A stretch of 53,164 nucleotides of DNA from Geobacillus icigianus (GCF_000750005.1 NZ_JPYA01000029.1:1-53164); one strand, 5' to 3'; positions 1 to 8,631 are shown, counted from the first letter of the stretch. The notes: a model not told the origin generated them from the sequence alone. Numbers and translations: made by a program.

Positions 1-334
1 CCCCCCGCCACTCGGCTGTTTCCCTATCTCCCCCAACTCCATCAGCCGTCGCCAAAGACGTTCCCCTTGAACCAACCCACTTCCCCTCTTTCCGGCGATT
101 TACGGATGAATTTCGGTTATGTCCTTAATTATAACAAATTATTCTAAATTTTTAAATAGTAAATAACTGAATAATTTGAATATTTCTCTTCCAAACGTTC
201 TCGTTTTGCCAACCCAGCCAAGCAGGGGTTTTCCTGTTTCTCCAAGGCGATGCTCCCCGCCTTTGTTTTTCGTTTACACATGGTTTTTTTTCAACTAAAA
301 ATCGGCTTCGACAAACGACCGAAGCCGATTCACT
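1..334. other. Non-coding left edge
   Basis: No convincing gene. Positions 120-185 are very AT-rich. A minus-strand promoter-like pair, TTTAAA (151-156) and TATAAT (128-133) with a 17-base spacer, would fire leftwards out of the window, so a leftward gene probably begins just outside. The right part (295-331) holds the terminator of the next gene. Confidence 0.4.
295..331 (-). terminator. Rho-independent terminator of the winged-helix regulator gene
   Basis: A perfect 11-bp inverted repeat (300-310 and 320-330, loop of 9) is followed on the minus strand by a T-rich tract. It starts a few bases after the stop codon of the minus-strand gene that ends at 335. Confidence 0.85.
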
Positions 335-1642
335 TTATAAAAAAAGGCGATACACTTTCCGCGGCCGACCGCGGGGATAGGGGTTCGTCTCCCCAATGGC
401 TTCCGCGAGACCAGCAGCTTCCAGTTCTTTTAAAATCCGACGAGCACTGCGCGGCAAAATTTGCATATACGCCGCCAGCTCATGGGCTTCAATTTCATTG
501 TTGCCGCGCTTGCGCAAAACCGCTTGCAGTTTGCCGATCGTTGCGACGCTTAACCTTGTGCGTTCTGCCAGCTCCCGCAGCTCCTCGCCGCCGAGCGAAT
601 AGCGGATTTGTTCTCTTGCCCCCAACGGACCGGCGATCGTCCCATCATCAAAAGCCGCCATCCAGGCGCCCCTTCCGTGCTGTTTCGCATGCAAAAACGC
701 TTTTCCCGCCTGAATTTCCGCCTCGTACGCTGTTCGCCCGATGCCGATGCCACACGCTGCGATTTCCTCATAAAGATGGGCCATCTCTTCGGCCGGTGGA
801 ATCGTTTTATAGCCAGCGGTCATCTCTTTCAATGCGCCTCTCGTTGTAAAAATGACGTAGCGGCCTGGCCCTGCGCTCTTCAGTGATCCTTGAACTTTTC
901 TTGCATACCGCAACAATTTTTCCGTTGTTTTCATCTCTAGACGATACATGTCATCCGTCGAAAAGGTCTCGGGGGAGACGGCCTGCATCGCATCGACTTC
1001 AATCATTTGCACAGCGATTTGCGCATCTTGCGCCTGCAGCATCTGTCCCGTGCGAATGATGGTTTGGATGACCGCTTCCACCGCTGAGCGGGCGGGCAAT
1101 ACACGGTACACCGGCATCCCGAGTTTCTCCAGTTCGAGATGAGCGGTCCGCAAACAGGTGACCGCCGCTTCCGTTTTCCCTTGTTTCCAAAGGAGGTAAT
1201 GATAGTCGGACAGTTCCTGAGCCGAAATTCCTCCCTCGTAATGCTTGACGTATGGAATCGATTCCTCGATGCCCGCTTCTTCCAGCAGCCGTTCGATTTC
1301 GCGGCGTTGGTACGTGTCAAAACTAAGCCGGCTGACCGGAATCCGTTTCGTATAGTGCACCTGTAGCAGCGTCCGATACAAACTGGCACCAATATGCGGC
1401 ACATAAAACAGCGGCGCCTCGATCTCTCCGGACTGCTTGACGATCGAATACGGCACTTGTCCGGAAAACAACCACATATCCGCTTCTGAAGCAAGCGGTC
1501 GAATTAAATCGAGAATTTCGCTTTCATACCAATAAACAACGGGAAGACAAACGAATTCCTTATACGCCTCTACCACTGCTTGAATGATCGGCAATGAATC
1601 GTCTGCCCCGAATATCCCTAATCGAAGGCGAATGGCACACAC
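335..1642 (-). CDS. Winged-helix transcriptional regulator with N-terminal sensor-like region
   Basis: Protein of about 435 residues and no family I can name with certainty. The C-terminal 90 residues look like a DNA-binding winged helix: a helix-turn-helix-like stretch (LPRSARRILKELEAAGLAE) followed by a basic wing and the end KVYRLFL. The centre, with GRYVIFTTRG and GIGIGRTAYEA, resembles the fold of nucleotide-cyclase or GGDEF-like sensor domains, which is inference. The N-terminus reads like an alpha/beta binding domain. I chose the GTG at 1642 because AGGAGG lies just upstream; the spacing is short, so ATT at 1633 is possible. The longer frame to 1753 runs into a repeat and is rejected. 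Soluble and probably autonomous, since a terminator follows directly. Confidence 0.6.
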   Translation of the reverse strand: MCAIRLRLGIFGADDSLPIIQAVVEAYKEFVCLPVVYWYESEILDLIRPLASEADMWLFSGQVPYSIVKQSGEIEAPLFYVPHIGASLYRTLLQVHYTKRIPVSRLSFDTYQRREIERLLEEAGIEESIPYVKHYEGGISAQELSDYHYLLWKQGKTEAAVTCLRTAHLELEKLGMPVYRVLPARSAVEAVIQTIIRTGQMLQAQDAQIAVQMIEVDAMQAVSPETFSTDDMYRLEMKTTEKLLRYARKVQGSLKSAGPGRYVIFTTRGALKEMTAGYKTIPPAEEMAHLYEEIAACGIGIGRTAYEAEIQAGKAFLHAKQHGRGAWMAAFDDGTIAGPLGAREQIRYSLGGEELRELAERTRLSVATIGKLQAVLRKRGNNEIEAHELAAYMQILPRSARRILKELEAAGLAEAIGETNPYPRGRPRKVYRLFL

Positions 1643-1730
1643 CTCCCTCCTCTGCTCCCTTCTCGAGGGCGAACAACGCCGCGCCTGATTCGCTTGTTCC
1701 TTGATATTTCTTGCCGGTCCCAAGGAGAGT

Positions 1731-2137
1731 CTGGAGGCTGGTGATTTAACCATTTATACGGCTTTACCATGTCATTTCTCAATTAGAAAAACATTGTTGC
1801 ATCGGTCCTGATTTTCACGCGTTCCCCCATTGATGAACGGAATCAGTGGTTTTTCATCGGCCTTCTAGGAGACCGATGATTTAAGGGGACAAGTCGCTTA
1901 TCAAGCCCGTTTCTCAAATAGATAAACCTTGTCGCATCAGGATCGCCTTTCAAGTGTTCCCCCATTGCTCAAGAGAAACAACCGTTTTTCACCAGCCTTC
2001 TAGGAGGCCGGTGATTGACTCGCGCAACCGCTTGCCGGAACTGTTTTTCAAGTCGAAAAAGCTTGTTGCATCAGCCTCTATGTTTGCGCGTTCCATCATC
2101 GATCAAGGCAAGCAGCGATTTTTCACCGGCCTCCTTC
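1731..2137 (+). repeat. Chain of three MITE-like repeats (copies 1731-1868, 1865-2003, 2000-2137)
   Basis: Three head-to-tail copies of the 135-140 bp family. Each begins with a form of GGAGGCYGGTGA and ends with its inverted counterpart. Neighbours share the boundary CTAG. By internal sequence the order is subtype C, A, D. The third copy overlaps the 3' end of ugd and supplies its stop codon. The third copy's internal hairpin is TTTTTC/GAAAAA where others have TTTCTC/GAGAAA, a compensatory change. Confidence 0.9.
1753..1782 (-). promoter_or_regulatory. Promoter-like pair inside a repeat, upstream of the regulator
   Basis: TTGAGA (1777-1782) and TATAAA (1753-1758), read on the minus strand, are separated by 18 bases and lie about 110 bases before the regulator's start. 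The pair is made from the conserved hairpin and left arm of the first repeat copy, so it may be fortuitous. Confidence 0.3.
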
Positions 2138-3484
2138 TGTTTCTCCTTGAGTTGTGACCGGAGCGTGCAACGAAACGCCTAGTGCCCCACCCGCCAGCGG
2201 CCGTCCGATCGACTCATAGATCAAGCCGGCGGCCGCTGCTTGTTTGACGTCATAGCAATTGCGTCCGTCCACCACCAGCGGCGTGTTCATGAGCGCCTTG
2301 TAGCGGCCAAGGTCAAACTGCAGGACGGCCGGCCATTCGGTGAAAATCAAGCAAACGTCCGCGTTGCGGATGGCGTCCTCGATCGTCTGGCAACAGACGA
2401 CCGCATCGCCGAACCGGCGGGCGACATGCCCTAGGGCAGCCGGATCCCAGACGCGCACGTTTGCCCCTTCGGCAATGAGCCATTCGATGTTCGCCAAGGC
2501 GGGCGACTCGCGCACATCATCGGTGCCAGGCTTGAACGCCGCGCCGAGCACCGCCACCGTTTGGTTGCGAAAGTCGCCGATATACGAACGCGCCTTATCG
2601 ATCAGCTTCCACTTTTGCTTTTCGTTGACATCGATCGCCGCCCAAACCGTTTTGAGCGAATAGCCGTAGGAAGCAGCTAGGGCATACAAGGCGTTCGCAT
2701 CTTTCGGCAGGCAAGAGCCGCCGTAGCCAACGCCAGCGCGCAAAAAGCGGCGGCCGATGCGCGGATCCATGCCGATTCCTTCCGCCACCGCCTCAATGTC
2801 GGCACCGGTTAGTTCGCACACGTTCGCGATTTCGTTGATATAAGAAATTTTCAACGCTAAAAACACATTGGCGGCGTATTTGATCATCTCCGCGCTTTTC
2901 CGGTCGGTGACCACATACGGAAGCGCAAACGGGGCGTACAGCTCCTTCATCGCCCGTTCAGCGCGGTCCGAATCCACTCCCAATACGATGCGCGGCGCCT
3001 GCAGCGTATCGCGCACCGCCGTCCCTTGTGAGAGAAACTCCGGGTTGGAAACGACGTCAAACCGCACGCGATGGCGCGCATGCTCGGCCAAAAAGCGGGC
3101 GGCTTCATCTCCGGTGCCGACCGGCACGGTTGATTTGATGGCGACCAAGCAGTCGCGCTCCGCCGTCAACGCAATGCGGCGCAACACCTCCCAGACGTCG
3201 TTGAGCCGCACCGATCCGTCCGGCAATGGGGGCGTGCCGACGGCGATCATGATCACTTCCGCCTCTCGATACGCTTCCTTGTCATCAGTTGCAAAGCGAA
3301 GGCGGGCGCGGTTCCGCTCAATGAGCGGCTCCAGCCCCGGTTCGTAAATCGGGATGGCGCCGTCGTTTAACAAGCGGATTTTTTCCGCATTCACGTCCAC
3401 ACATGTGACGCTATGCCCTTTATCCGCCAAACAAGCGGCGGTCACGAGCCCCACATATCCTGTTCCTGCGATCGCGATGTTCAT
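2123..3484 (-). CDS. ugd: UDP-glucose 6-dehydrogenase
   Basis: Oxidises UDP-glucose to UDP-glucuronate with two NAD+, feeding teichuronic acid or capsule synthesis in the cytoplasm. The protein has 453 residues, normal for the family. It begins MNIAIAGTGYVG, the Rossmann dinucleotide-binding loop (residues 7-12). Later come the NPEFL motif near 148, the conserved lysine in MIKYAANVF (about 202) and the catalytic cysteine in GYGGSCLPKD (Cys258). The start at 3484 is preceded by AAAGGTG at good spacing; the upstream extension is rejected. The UDP-glucose donor would come from GalU at 25.2-26.1 kb. The last codons and the TGA stop lie inside a repeat copy, so the native C-terminus was probably altered. 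Confidence 0.93.
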   Translation of the reverse strand: MNIAIAGTGYVGLVTAACLADKGHSVTCVDVNAEKIRLLNDGAIPIYEPGLEPLIERNRARLRFATDDKEAYREAEVIMIAVGTPPLPDGSVRLNDVWEVLRRIALTAERDCLVAIKSTVPVGTGDEAARFLAEHARHRVRFDVVSNPEFLSQGTAVRDTLQAPRIVLGVDSDRAERAMKELYAPFALPYVVTDRKSAEMIKYAANVFLALKISYINEIANVCELTGADIEAVAEGIGMDPRIGRRFLRAGVGYGGSCLPKDANALYALAASYGYSLKTVWAAIDVNEKQKWKLIDKARSYIGDFRNQTVAVLGAAFKPGTDDVRESPALANIEWLIAEGANVRVWDPAALGHVARRFGDAVVCCQTIEDAIRNADVCLIFTEWPAVLQFDLGRYKALMNTPLVVDGRNCYDVKQAAAAGLIYESIGRPLAGGALGVSLHAPVTTQGETEGGR

Positions 3485-3589
3485 CGTTTTCCACACCTTT
3501 ATTGATCCTTTGCGGCCGTAGTCGCTTGTACTCATTATAGCGAATCGCTTGTCGATTTTCACGATTTCCGTCCGACCGCCAACATGTGC

Positions 3590-3629
3590 CAAAAAAAAAA
3601 AAAAAACCGAGGTGCAGTGCAGCCCCGGT
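3590..3629 (-). terminator. Terminator of brnQ with a 16-A tract
   Basis: On the minus strand a GC-rich, nearly palindromic hairpin (about 3607-3628) is followed by a run of about 16 T. It abuts the brnQ stop codon. The homopolymer is unusually long for a terminator. Confidence 0.85.
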
Positions 3630-4939
3630 TATGCGGCGTGTTTTCGGTTCATAACGGTCGGCCAATCGATGAGAAAACCAAGCACAGCACCGATCAGCGC
3701 GGGCACCACCCAACCAAGCCCAACGGAAAACAGCGGCGCCCAAGACAGAAGCGGCTCAAGCCACGCCGTTTCCACCCCCATTGCCTTGAACCCGTCGTAC
3801 AGACTGAACACGCCGGTAAACAGCAGCGCCATACCGTACACTTTCGCCGAGCCGCGGAAAAAGCGGTGGAAAAACGACAAGACGACGAGCACAATCGCCA
3901 ACGGATACAACATCGTCAACACCGGAACGGATACAGCGATCAGCGCGTTTAACCCGAGATTGGACATGACAAAGCTAAAGAGGGTCAGCGCGGTGACATA
4001 AGCCCGATACGATACAGCCGGAGTCAGCTCGTGAAAATATTGCGCACAAGCGGCCACCAAGCCAATCGCGGTCGTCAGGCAAGCCAGCGCGACAATCACC
4101 CCGAGCAGCACCTTTCCGCCGCTACCAAACAGAAGCGAGGACACATGCGAAAGCAGCTCAGCCCCGTTCGCAAACGAACCGGCCCCAGCCATTCTCGCGC
4201 CCACGCCGGCAATGCCGGCATACACAAGCGCAAGCCCCGCTGCCGCGATCACGCCCGATTGAATCGTCGCTTTCGCCTGCAGCGCCGGCCGATCGATTCC
4301 ACGGTCGCGAAGCGCTTGAATGACGACGATGCCAAAGGCAAGAGCCGCGATCGTATCCATCGTTAAATACCCTTCGAGCATCCCTTTGGCCAACGGAGCC
4401 GAAGCATATTTTTCCACCGGCTCGGCCTGCGGGTCATCCAACCGGACCAAGCCGGTGAGGCAAAGCACAGCAATCGACAGCAACAACATCGGCGTCAGCC
4501 ATTGACCGATCCGATCAACCAACTTGGACGGGTTTAAACTGAGCCAATAGACAAGAGCGAAAAAGACGCCGGTAAACAGCCACATCACAAGCGATCCGCT
4601 CGCAGGGAAAAACGGCTTCGCCCCGATTTCGTAAGCGACGCTCGCCGCCCGCGGAATACCAAAAAACGGGCCGATCGCCAAATACACAGCCAACGAAAAA
4701 CAGAAACGAAACAGCGGATGGACACCTTGACCGAGCGAACGGATGCCGTCTTGGACGAACGCCACCGCCGCGACCGACAGCAACGGCAGCCCCACGCCCG
4801 TGATGATGAAGCCGGCGATCGCCGGCCACACCGCCGTCCCAGCTTCCATTCCTAAATACGGGGGGAAAATTAAGTTTCCAGCCCCGAAAAAGAGCGAAAA
4901 GAGCATCAATCCCGTCAATACCACATCCCGTGCCTTCAT
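3629..4939 (-). CDS. brnQ: Branched-chain amino acid transport protein, BrnQ/LIVCS family
   Basis: Cation-coupled carrier for leucine, isoleucine and valine in the cytoplasmic membrane. The family signature FFGAGNLIFPPYLG sits near residue 17-30, followed by about twelve hydrophobic segments over 436 residues, the usual family size. The start at 4939 (MKARDV) follows GAGGGAG with short spacing; an ATG six codons upstream (4957) has no ribosome site. Transcribed alone, from a promoter region around 5100, and closed by a strong terminator. I looked for a T-box in the leader and saw no typical T-box sequence. Confidence 0.9.
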   Translation of the reverse strand: MKARDVVLTGLMLFSLFFGAGNLIFPPYLGMEAGTAVWPAIAGFIITGVGLPLLSVAAVAFVQDGIRSLGQGVHPLFRFCFSLAVYLAIGPFFGIPRAASVAYEIGAKPFFPASGSLVMWLFTGVFFALVYWLSLNPSKLVDRIGQWLTPMLLLSIAVLCLTGLVRLDDPQAEPVEKYASAPLAKGMLEGYLTMDTIAALAFGIVVIQALRDRGIDRPALQAKATIQSGVIAAAGLALVYAGIAGVGARMAGAGSFANGAELLSHVSSLLFGSGGKVLLGVIVALACLTTAIGLVAACAQYFHELTPAVSYRAYVTALTLFSFVMSNLGLNALIAVSVPVLTMLYPLAIVLVVLSFFHRFFRGSAKVYGMALLFTGVFSLYDGFKAMGVETAWLEPLLSWAPLFSVGLGWVVPALIGAVLGFLIDWPTVMNRKHAA

Positions 4940-5041
4940 AATCTCCCTCATTTCCATTTTCGAGAAAATAAATTGAGTATTCTGATATATATCATTTCAG
5001 TGATTTAAACGGTTATCATCTTTAAAAATCCATTATACCGT

Positions 5042-5095
5042 TGATTTTCATCCCTAGGTGGAGGGCAGATCGCACTGGCTAAGAGCTTTTCCATG
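5042..5095 (-). repeat. Partial copy of second repeat family
   Basis: Read on the minus strand it matches the first two thirds of the about 77-bp units at 32015-32168, including the stretch CGATCTGCCCTCC and the arm GGGATGAAAATC. The second hairpin arm is missing. It lies in the probable 5' leader of brnQ. Confidence 0.7.
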
Positions 5096-5101
5096 AAAAA
5101 C

Positions 5102-5128
5102 ATTATACTTTTTTAACTATTTTGTCAA
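5102..5128 (-). promoter_or_regulatory. Candidate brnQ promoter
   Basis: On the minus strand TTGACA (5123-5128) and TATAAT (5102-5107) are both perfect hexamers, but the spacer is only 15 bases, shorter than the optimum of 17. The leader to brnQ would be about 160 bases. Confidence 0.5.
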
Positions 5129-5228
5129 CCACTTCACTTTTCGGGGGCATCCCGCGCCAGCTGGGGATGTTTCGCTAGCTGACCATGAACCTTTTCCAAC
5201 ATCACTATCAGCCAATGATGGCGCTCAT

Positions 5229-5275
5229 TTCACCTAGAAGGTTGGTGATTGAAGAAAACAGACTGCTTTTCTCGA
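5229..5275 (+). repeat. Left-end fragment of the MITE-like repeat
   Basis: Resembles the first 45 bases of a subtype A copy (CTAGAAGGTTGGTGATT, then a purine-rich stretch as at 8762-8800). The rest of the element is absent. Confidence 0.5.
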
Positions 5276-5343
5276 CTTCTTGTTGCGCAAGGAGACCCCA
5301 ACGGGAACAAGTGTGCACCATGAGCCGGAGAACTATCTGCGGC

Positions 5344-5372
5344 CAAAAGAAAACCGGGAGAATCCCCGGTTG
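5344..5372 (-). terminator. Terminator downstream of the amidase gene
   Basis: On the minus strand a CCGGG/CCCGG hairpin is followed by TTTTCTTTT. It lies about 140 bases after the amidase stop codon. Confidence 0.6.
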
Positions 5373-5506
5373 CGCAGCGTGTTTCCGTTCGCTTGATGAC
5401 AGCCGATCGATCATAAGCAACGAACAGACCGCCAAGCCTCGATGTCTTTCATGTATACCGCACCCTCGTACTCTACAAGCCCACGAACTCGGATGTCCGT
5501 CGTTGT

Positions 5507-6850
5507 TTATTCAAAATACTGCTTTACCGCAGCCGCAATCGCCGTTGTCACCGCTTCCTGATAGCCGTCGGTCGCCGCTGTCGCCGCATCCGAGCGGTTG
5601 CTTAAATAGCCGAGCTCAAGCAGCACGGACGGCTGTTCATTTTCCCGCAGCACGTAATAGTCGCCAAACGCAACGCCCCGGAACGGCAACGCGGCAAGCT
5701 GCGAGAACGGGCCTTGAAACGACTGCGCTAAACCGTAGTCGGCAAATCGGTCATAATAGTAGACAGTGATGCCAGAGGCCGCCGGATCCTCTGCACTGTC
5801 GTAATGCAAGCTGATAAAGGCATCGGCTTGATACAGGCGGGCCGCGGCGACGCGCGCCGACAGCGGCACGTAATCATCCCCCGTGCGCGTCAACACGACT
5901 CGGGCGCCGAGCTTTTCCAGTTTTTGTTTGAGCCGCTCCGCCGTTTTGATCGTCAGCGCTTTTTCCATGATGCCATCCGCGCTCTGCGCCCCGCCGTCCT
6001 TGCCACCGTGGCCGGCGTCAAGGACGATCGTTTTTCCGGCAAGCACTTGAATCGGTGCGCGCGTCCATGAATACATATACGAGCCCGGCGCCTGTTTGGA
6101 CAAAGAAGCGAAGCGAGCCTCCACAGCCATGGCGGAGGCGGCGTCTTCGTTGTCAGCGCCCGGCGCTTGCTTGCCATCCGTTTTGATATACTCCGCCACC
6201 GCCCAACCTTCCAGCCCCGAACGCGTTTTGATTTGATACCAGCCTCGCTTCGCCGCGACAATCTCGACGCCATCTCCCTGACCGAGCCGGCCGATCCGCT
6301 CCGCCTCCAATGTCGGCGCCGTTCGCACGTTCAATGAATCTACGGTCACAACGCCCGTTTGCGCCGCACCCGCTGCTTCAACAGCGGTCAAATACGACGC
6401 CGCCACCCAGCCAACGGCATCGTCACTAACTACTTTTTTCCATTTACCCTCTTCTTGAATGACAGCCACTTGGTCTCCCTGCCACAAATAGCCGATGACG
6501 CGCCCGTCAAAACGCGGTTGTTGGCGAAGACGAAGCTTGTCCACTGTCACTTTCTCCATTCGTTCGACGGGAGCGGCGTACGTGGCTGCGAGCCAACCGA
6601 TTTGTCCTGATTTCCAACGGATTTTCATCCAACCGCCTTCCTCCGCGACCGATGCATACGTCTCACCGCGGTGAACGATCGCCACGGAGCGGTACGGCAC
6701 GCCCGGCCCTTGGCGAACGTTGACCTCATCCGTGGTCACGACGACAAACCGTTCTGTTTTTTCCTTCTCCCCTTCCGCTCCTGTCGGCCAAGCCAAAGCC
6801 GCAATCCAACATAAACAAAACCATGCGGCGAGCCATCCTCCCCGCTTCAT
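5507..6850 (-). CDS. N-acetylmuramoyl-L-alanine amidase with three SH3 domains
   Basis: Secreted zinc enzyme that cuts the bond between N-acetylmuramate and L-alanine in peptidoglycan. Residues 1-25 form a signal peptide ending near TGA-EG. Three bacterial SH3 repeats follow at about 35-93, 98-156 and 165-224, each with a VNVRQGP-like or LNVRTAP-like core; these bind the wall. The Amidase_3 catalytic domain spans about 272-446, with zinc ligands and catalytic residues His281 (DAGHGG), Glu296, His349 (SLHYDS) and Glu412 (LLELGYLSNR) all present. The start at 6850 follows a GGGAGGGAAGG site. Single gene with its own terminator. Confidence 0.92.
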   Translation of the reverse strand: MKRGGWLAAWFCLCWIAALAWPTGAEGEKEKTERFVVVTTDEVNVRQGPGVPYRSVAIVHRGETYASVAEEGGWMKIRWKSGQIGWLAATYAAPVERMEKVTVDKLRLRQQPRFDGRVIGYLWQGDQVAVIQEEGKWKKVVSDDAVGWVAASYLTAVEAAGAAQTGVVTVDSLNVRTAPTLEAERIGRLGQGDGVEIVAAKRGWYQIKTRSGLEGWAVAEYIKTDGKQAPGADNEDAASAMAVEARFASLSKQAPGSYMYSWTRAPIQVLAGKTIVLDAGHGGKDGGAQSADGIMEKALTIKTAERLKQKLEKLGARVVLTRTGDDYVPLSARVAAARLYQADAFISLHYDSAEDPAASGITVYYYDRFADYGLAQSFQGPFSQLAALPFRGVAFGDYYVLRENEQPSVLLELGYLSNRSDAATAATDGYQEAVTTAIAAAVKQYFE

Positions 6851-7017
6851 CTACCTTCCCTCCCGGCTGTCTCTCATTCTACTATATGGTTCGTGCACCG
6901 AAGCGGATTTCCTGTCTGTCAGCGAGAAAAACCGCTCGACAGAACAAGCGCCCACGCAGGCGTTCCTCCGACAACGGGCGCCCCATTTCCGCACAATGCC
7001 CGTCAGTGCGACAGCCG

Positions 7018-7060
7018 TCAACAAAAAAAAAAAAAAAAACGCGAGCGCTGTTATATAGCG
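7018..7060 (-). terminator. T-tract (18 T on minus strand) with weak hairpin
   Basis: A run of 17-18 A at 7021-7038 reads as T on the minus strand and follows a short CGCT/AGCG hairpin. It lies downstream of the SEC-C gene and upstream of the amidase gene, so it could end the SEC-C transcript. The stem is weak. Confidence 0.4.
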
Positions 7061-7088
7061 GGGAACACTTTCTTGTTTTTCTTACATA

Positions 7089-7255
7089 ATCTACCAGGAA
7101 GCCGGTGATTGACTCCCACAACCGCCTTAGAAGGTTGGTGAAAAACGGTGATTTCCTTCTGGTTGATGAATAAAAGTGTGCATTGTTGCAAGTTTTTTCT
7201 ATTTGAGAAGCGATTCTAGGAAGCCATATCCACGATTCCATCACCTGCCTCTTAG
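7089..7255 (-). repeat. MITE-like repeat copy (7126-7255, minus orientation) plus a left-end fragment (7089-7126, plus)
   Basis: The minus-oriented copy is subtype C and is flanked on both sides by TTAG (7127-7130 and 7252-7255), as a target-site duplication would be. Its right edge supplies the TAA stop of the SEC-C gene. The fragment to its left resembles the first 37 bases of subtype D, so two elements meet here. Confidence 0.75.
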
Positions 7256-8547
7256 AAAAACCCGCGCTCAGCAAACATTTCAAAGACGCAGTGCTCGAGT
7301 TCTTCACGCAACTCCTCTTCATCCACCCCTTGAAGCAATCCGTCCTTTTTCCACTTGTTGATCGCCTCGTCGATCAGCCGGTTCACTTGATCCGCATCCC
7401 AACCGTCGCGGCGAAGCAATTGTTCCATCTTGTCCAGCCATTCGTCGATGGCTACATCCAGCCAATCGGCGTCATCGTCCCACCAGATGTCATCAGACCA
7501 TTCCTCATCCTCATCGTCCTCCTCGTCGAACGTTTCAAGGCTGAACAAAAGAAACTCCATCGCAGTCGATTCGATGTCCTCGACCGACACCCCATACCGT
7601 CTGGCGACCTCTTCCTCGCTGATGCGATTTTCTTCGATCATCTGTCCGGCAAAAAAGCGGAGCGCCGCCGCATACACGGCAGGATTCTCGATATCGACCG
7701 CTTCGCGCGCGCAATACATGTGCCAAAACATCGTCGCCTGGCTAAGAAGCAACGCAGGTGCATCCGCTTCGTGCCGTTTCAGCTCAAGAATGACCGCCTC
7801 TTCATCCGGGTCGTCCCACTCCATCTGATCGAGCAGCTGCCATAAAAACTCGCTGATCGCCGCATCCAACGCGAGCGGGAAAGAGTGGCGCAAAAACTCT
7901 TCCCCCGTTTTCCCGCTTCGCTCCTGCTCAACTTGCAGCGCCCGAACGAGCCGCTCCTTGCTTTGTTTCAATAACGGAAACACTGCGGAAAAATATGTAA
8001 ACGCCTCGTTGTACGGCACAAGACATCCGAGCAGCACATCGCCTTCTTCCATTTCTGGCCATTCCTGCGCCGCCAACAGGTAGACGCGCTTTTCTTTCCC
8101 GCTTAACAGATCGCGGACAAGCAACTGTCGCCGTTCCTCATCGAAATGAATGATCTCATCAAATGACGGCACCGTCCCTGCCCATCGTGCCACATGCGCC
8201 TGTACAGCCGGCCGCCAGCGGGCATAACGCCGATCTCGCATATAAGCGGAAAAAATGGTCGTTCCTTTTTCATCGACCGGACGACAGAAAATGACCCAAT
8301 TGGTCACAAATAAACTCACTGCCGAATCGAGCACTTCCGGTCGATCTTCCAACGGGCGTTCGGCAATCACTTCGACAATCTCATCCTCATACCGTTCTGA
8401 CGCAAACAACAGCACATCGTGCATGCATTCGACTAACTCCCGCTCAATCAACGAATCGATCGACACCACTTCATCCTTTCCGCAGCAACGCTTGTACTTT
8501 TTCCCGCTTCCGCACGGGCAAAGGGCGTTCCTCGACACTGCCGCCAT
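7252..8547 (-). CDS. SEC-C metal-binding motif protein
   Basis: Function unknown. The 431-residue protein opens with the SEC-C zinc motif CPCGSGKKYKRCCG (cysteines at 10, 12, 21 and 22), the same motif found at the C-terminus of SecA. Here it is N-terminal, followed by a mostly helical body and a very acidic stretch (about residues 345-370, dense in Asp, Glu and Trp). The start at 8547 follows AGGTGA at good spacing; a GTG 11 codons upstream has none. The final codons, G-F-F-stop, use the TTAG edge of a repeat. Soluble by composition. It could be a chaperone-like or ribosome-associated adaptor; that is a guess. Confidence 0.7.
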   Translation of the reverse strand: MAAVSRNALCPCGSGKKYKRCCGKDEVVSIDSLIERELVECMHDVLLFASERYEDEIVEVIAERPLEDRPEVLDSAVSLFVTNWVIFCRPVDEKGTTIFSAYMRDRRYARWRPAVQAHVARWAGTVPSFDEIIHFDEERRQLLVRDLLSGKEKRVYLLAAQEWPEMEEGDVLLGCLVPYNEAFTYFSAVFPLLKQSKERLVRALQVEQERSGKTGEEFLRHSFPLALDAAISEFLWQLLDQMEWDDPDEEAVILELKRHEADAPALLLSQATMFWHMYCAREAVDIENPAVYAAALRFFAGQMIEENRISEEEVARRYGVSVEDIESTAMEFLLFSLETFDEEDDEDEEWSDDIWWDDDADWLDVAIDEWLDKMEQLLRRDGWDADQVNRLIDEAINKWKKDGLLQGVDEEELREELEHCVFEMFAERGFF

Positions 8548-8590
8548 ATCGTCACCTACTTTTTTTAAATTCGGCCTCACCGTTGTCTAT

Positions 8591-8599
8591 ATTGTACCA
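8591..8599 (-). promoter_or_regulatory. Extended -10 element for the SEC-C gene
   Basis: On the minus strand TGGTACAAT forms an extended -10 (TACAAT at 8591-8596), 44 bases before the start codon. No good -35 is seen. Confidence 0.4.
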
Positions 8600-8631
8600 T
8601 AGTTAGCACAAAAAAGAAAAAAGTCCTTGTT

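Larger units (their letters stand above)
4940..5506. other. brnQ leader and amidase 3' region, no gene
   Basis: It holds the brnQ promoter candidate, a reversed partial copy of the second repeat family (5042-5095), a fragment of the first repeat family (5229-5275) and a minus-strand terminator hairpin (5350-5372). An open frame on the plus strand from 5185 into the amidase gene looks like a shadow and is not called. Confidence 0.6.

Noticed and set aside
1731..2137. Possible CRISPR array from regularly spaced repeats
   Set aside because: The units are about 138 bp and continuous, with no short direct repeats separated by unique spacers, and no cas genes are present.
4940..5130. T-box riboswitch before brnQ
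   Set aside because: No AGGGTGGNACCGCG-type T-box sequence and no terminator/antiterminator pair was found in the leader.
5185..5769. Plus-strand frame of 194 codons after brnQ
   Set aside because: It starts in a repeat fragment, runs over a terminator and into the amidase gene on the opposite strand, and its product is low-complexity Arg/Ser/Pro.
6882..7322. 146-codon minus-strand frame
   Set aside because: It spans a T18 tract, a repeat and the 3' end of the SEC-C gene in another frame, so it is not a gene.
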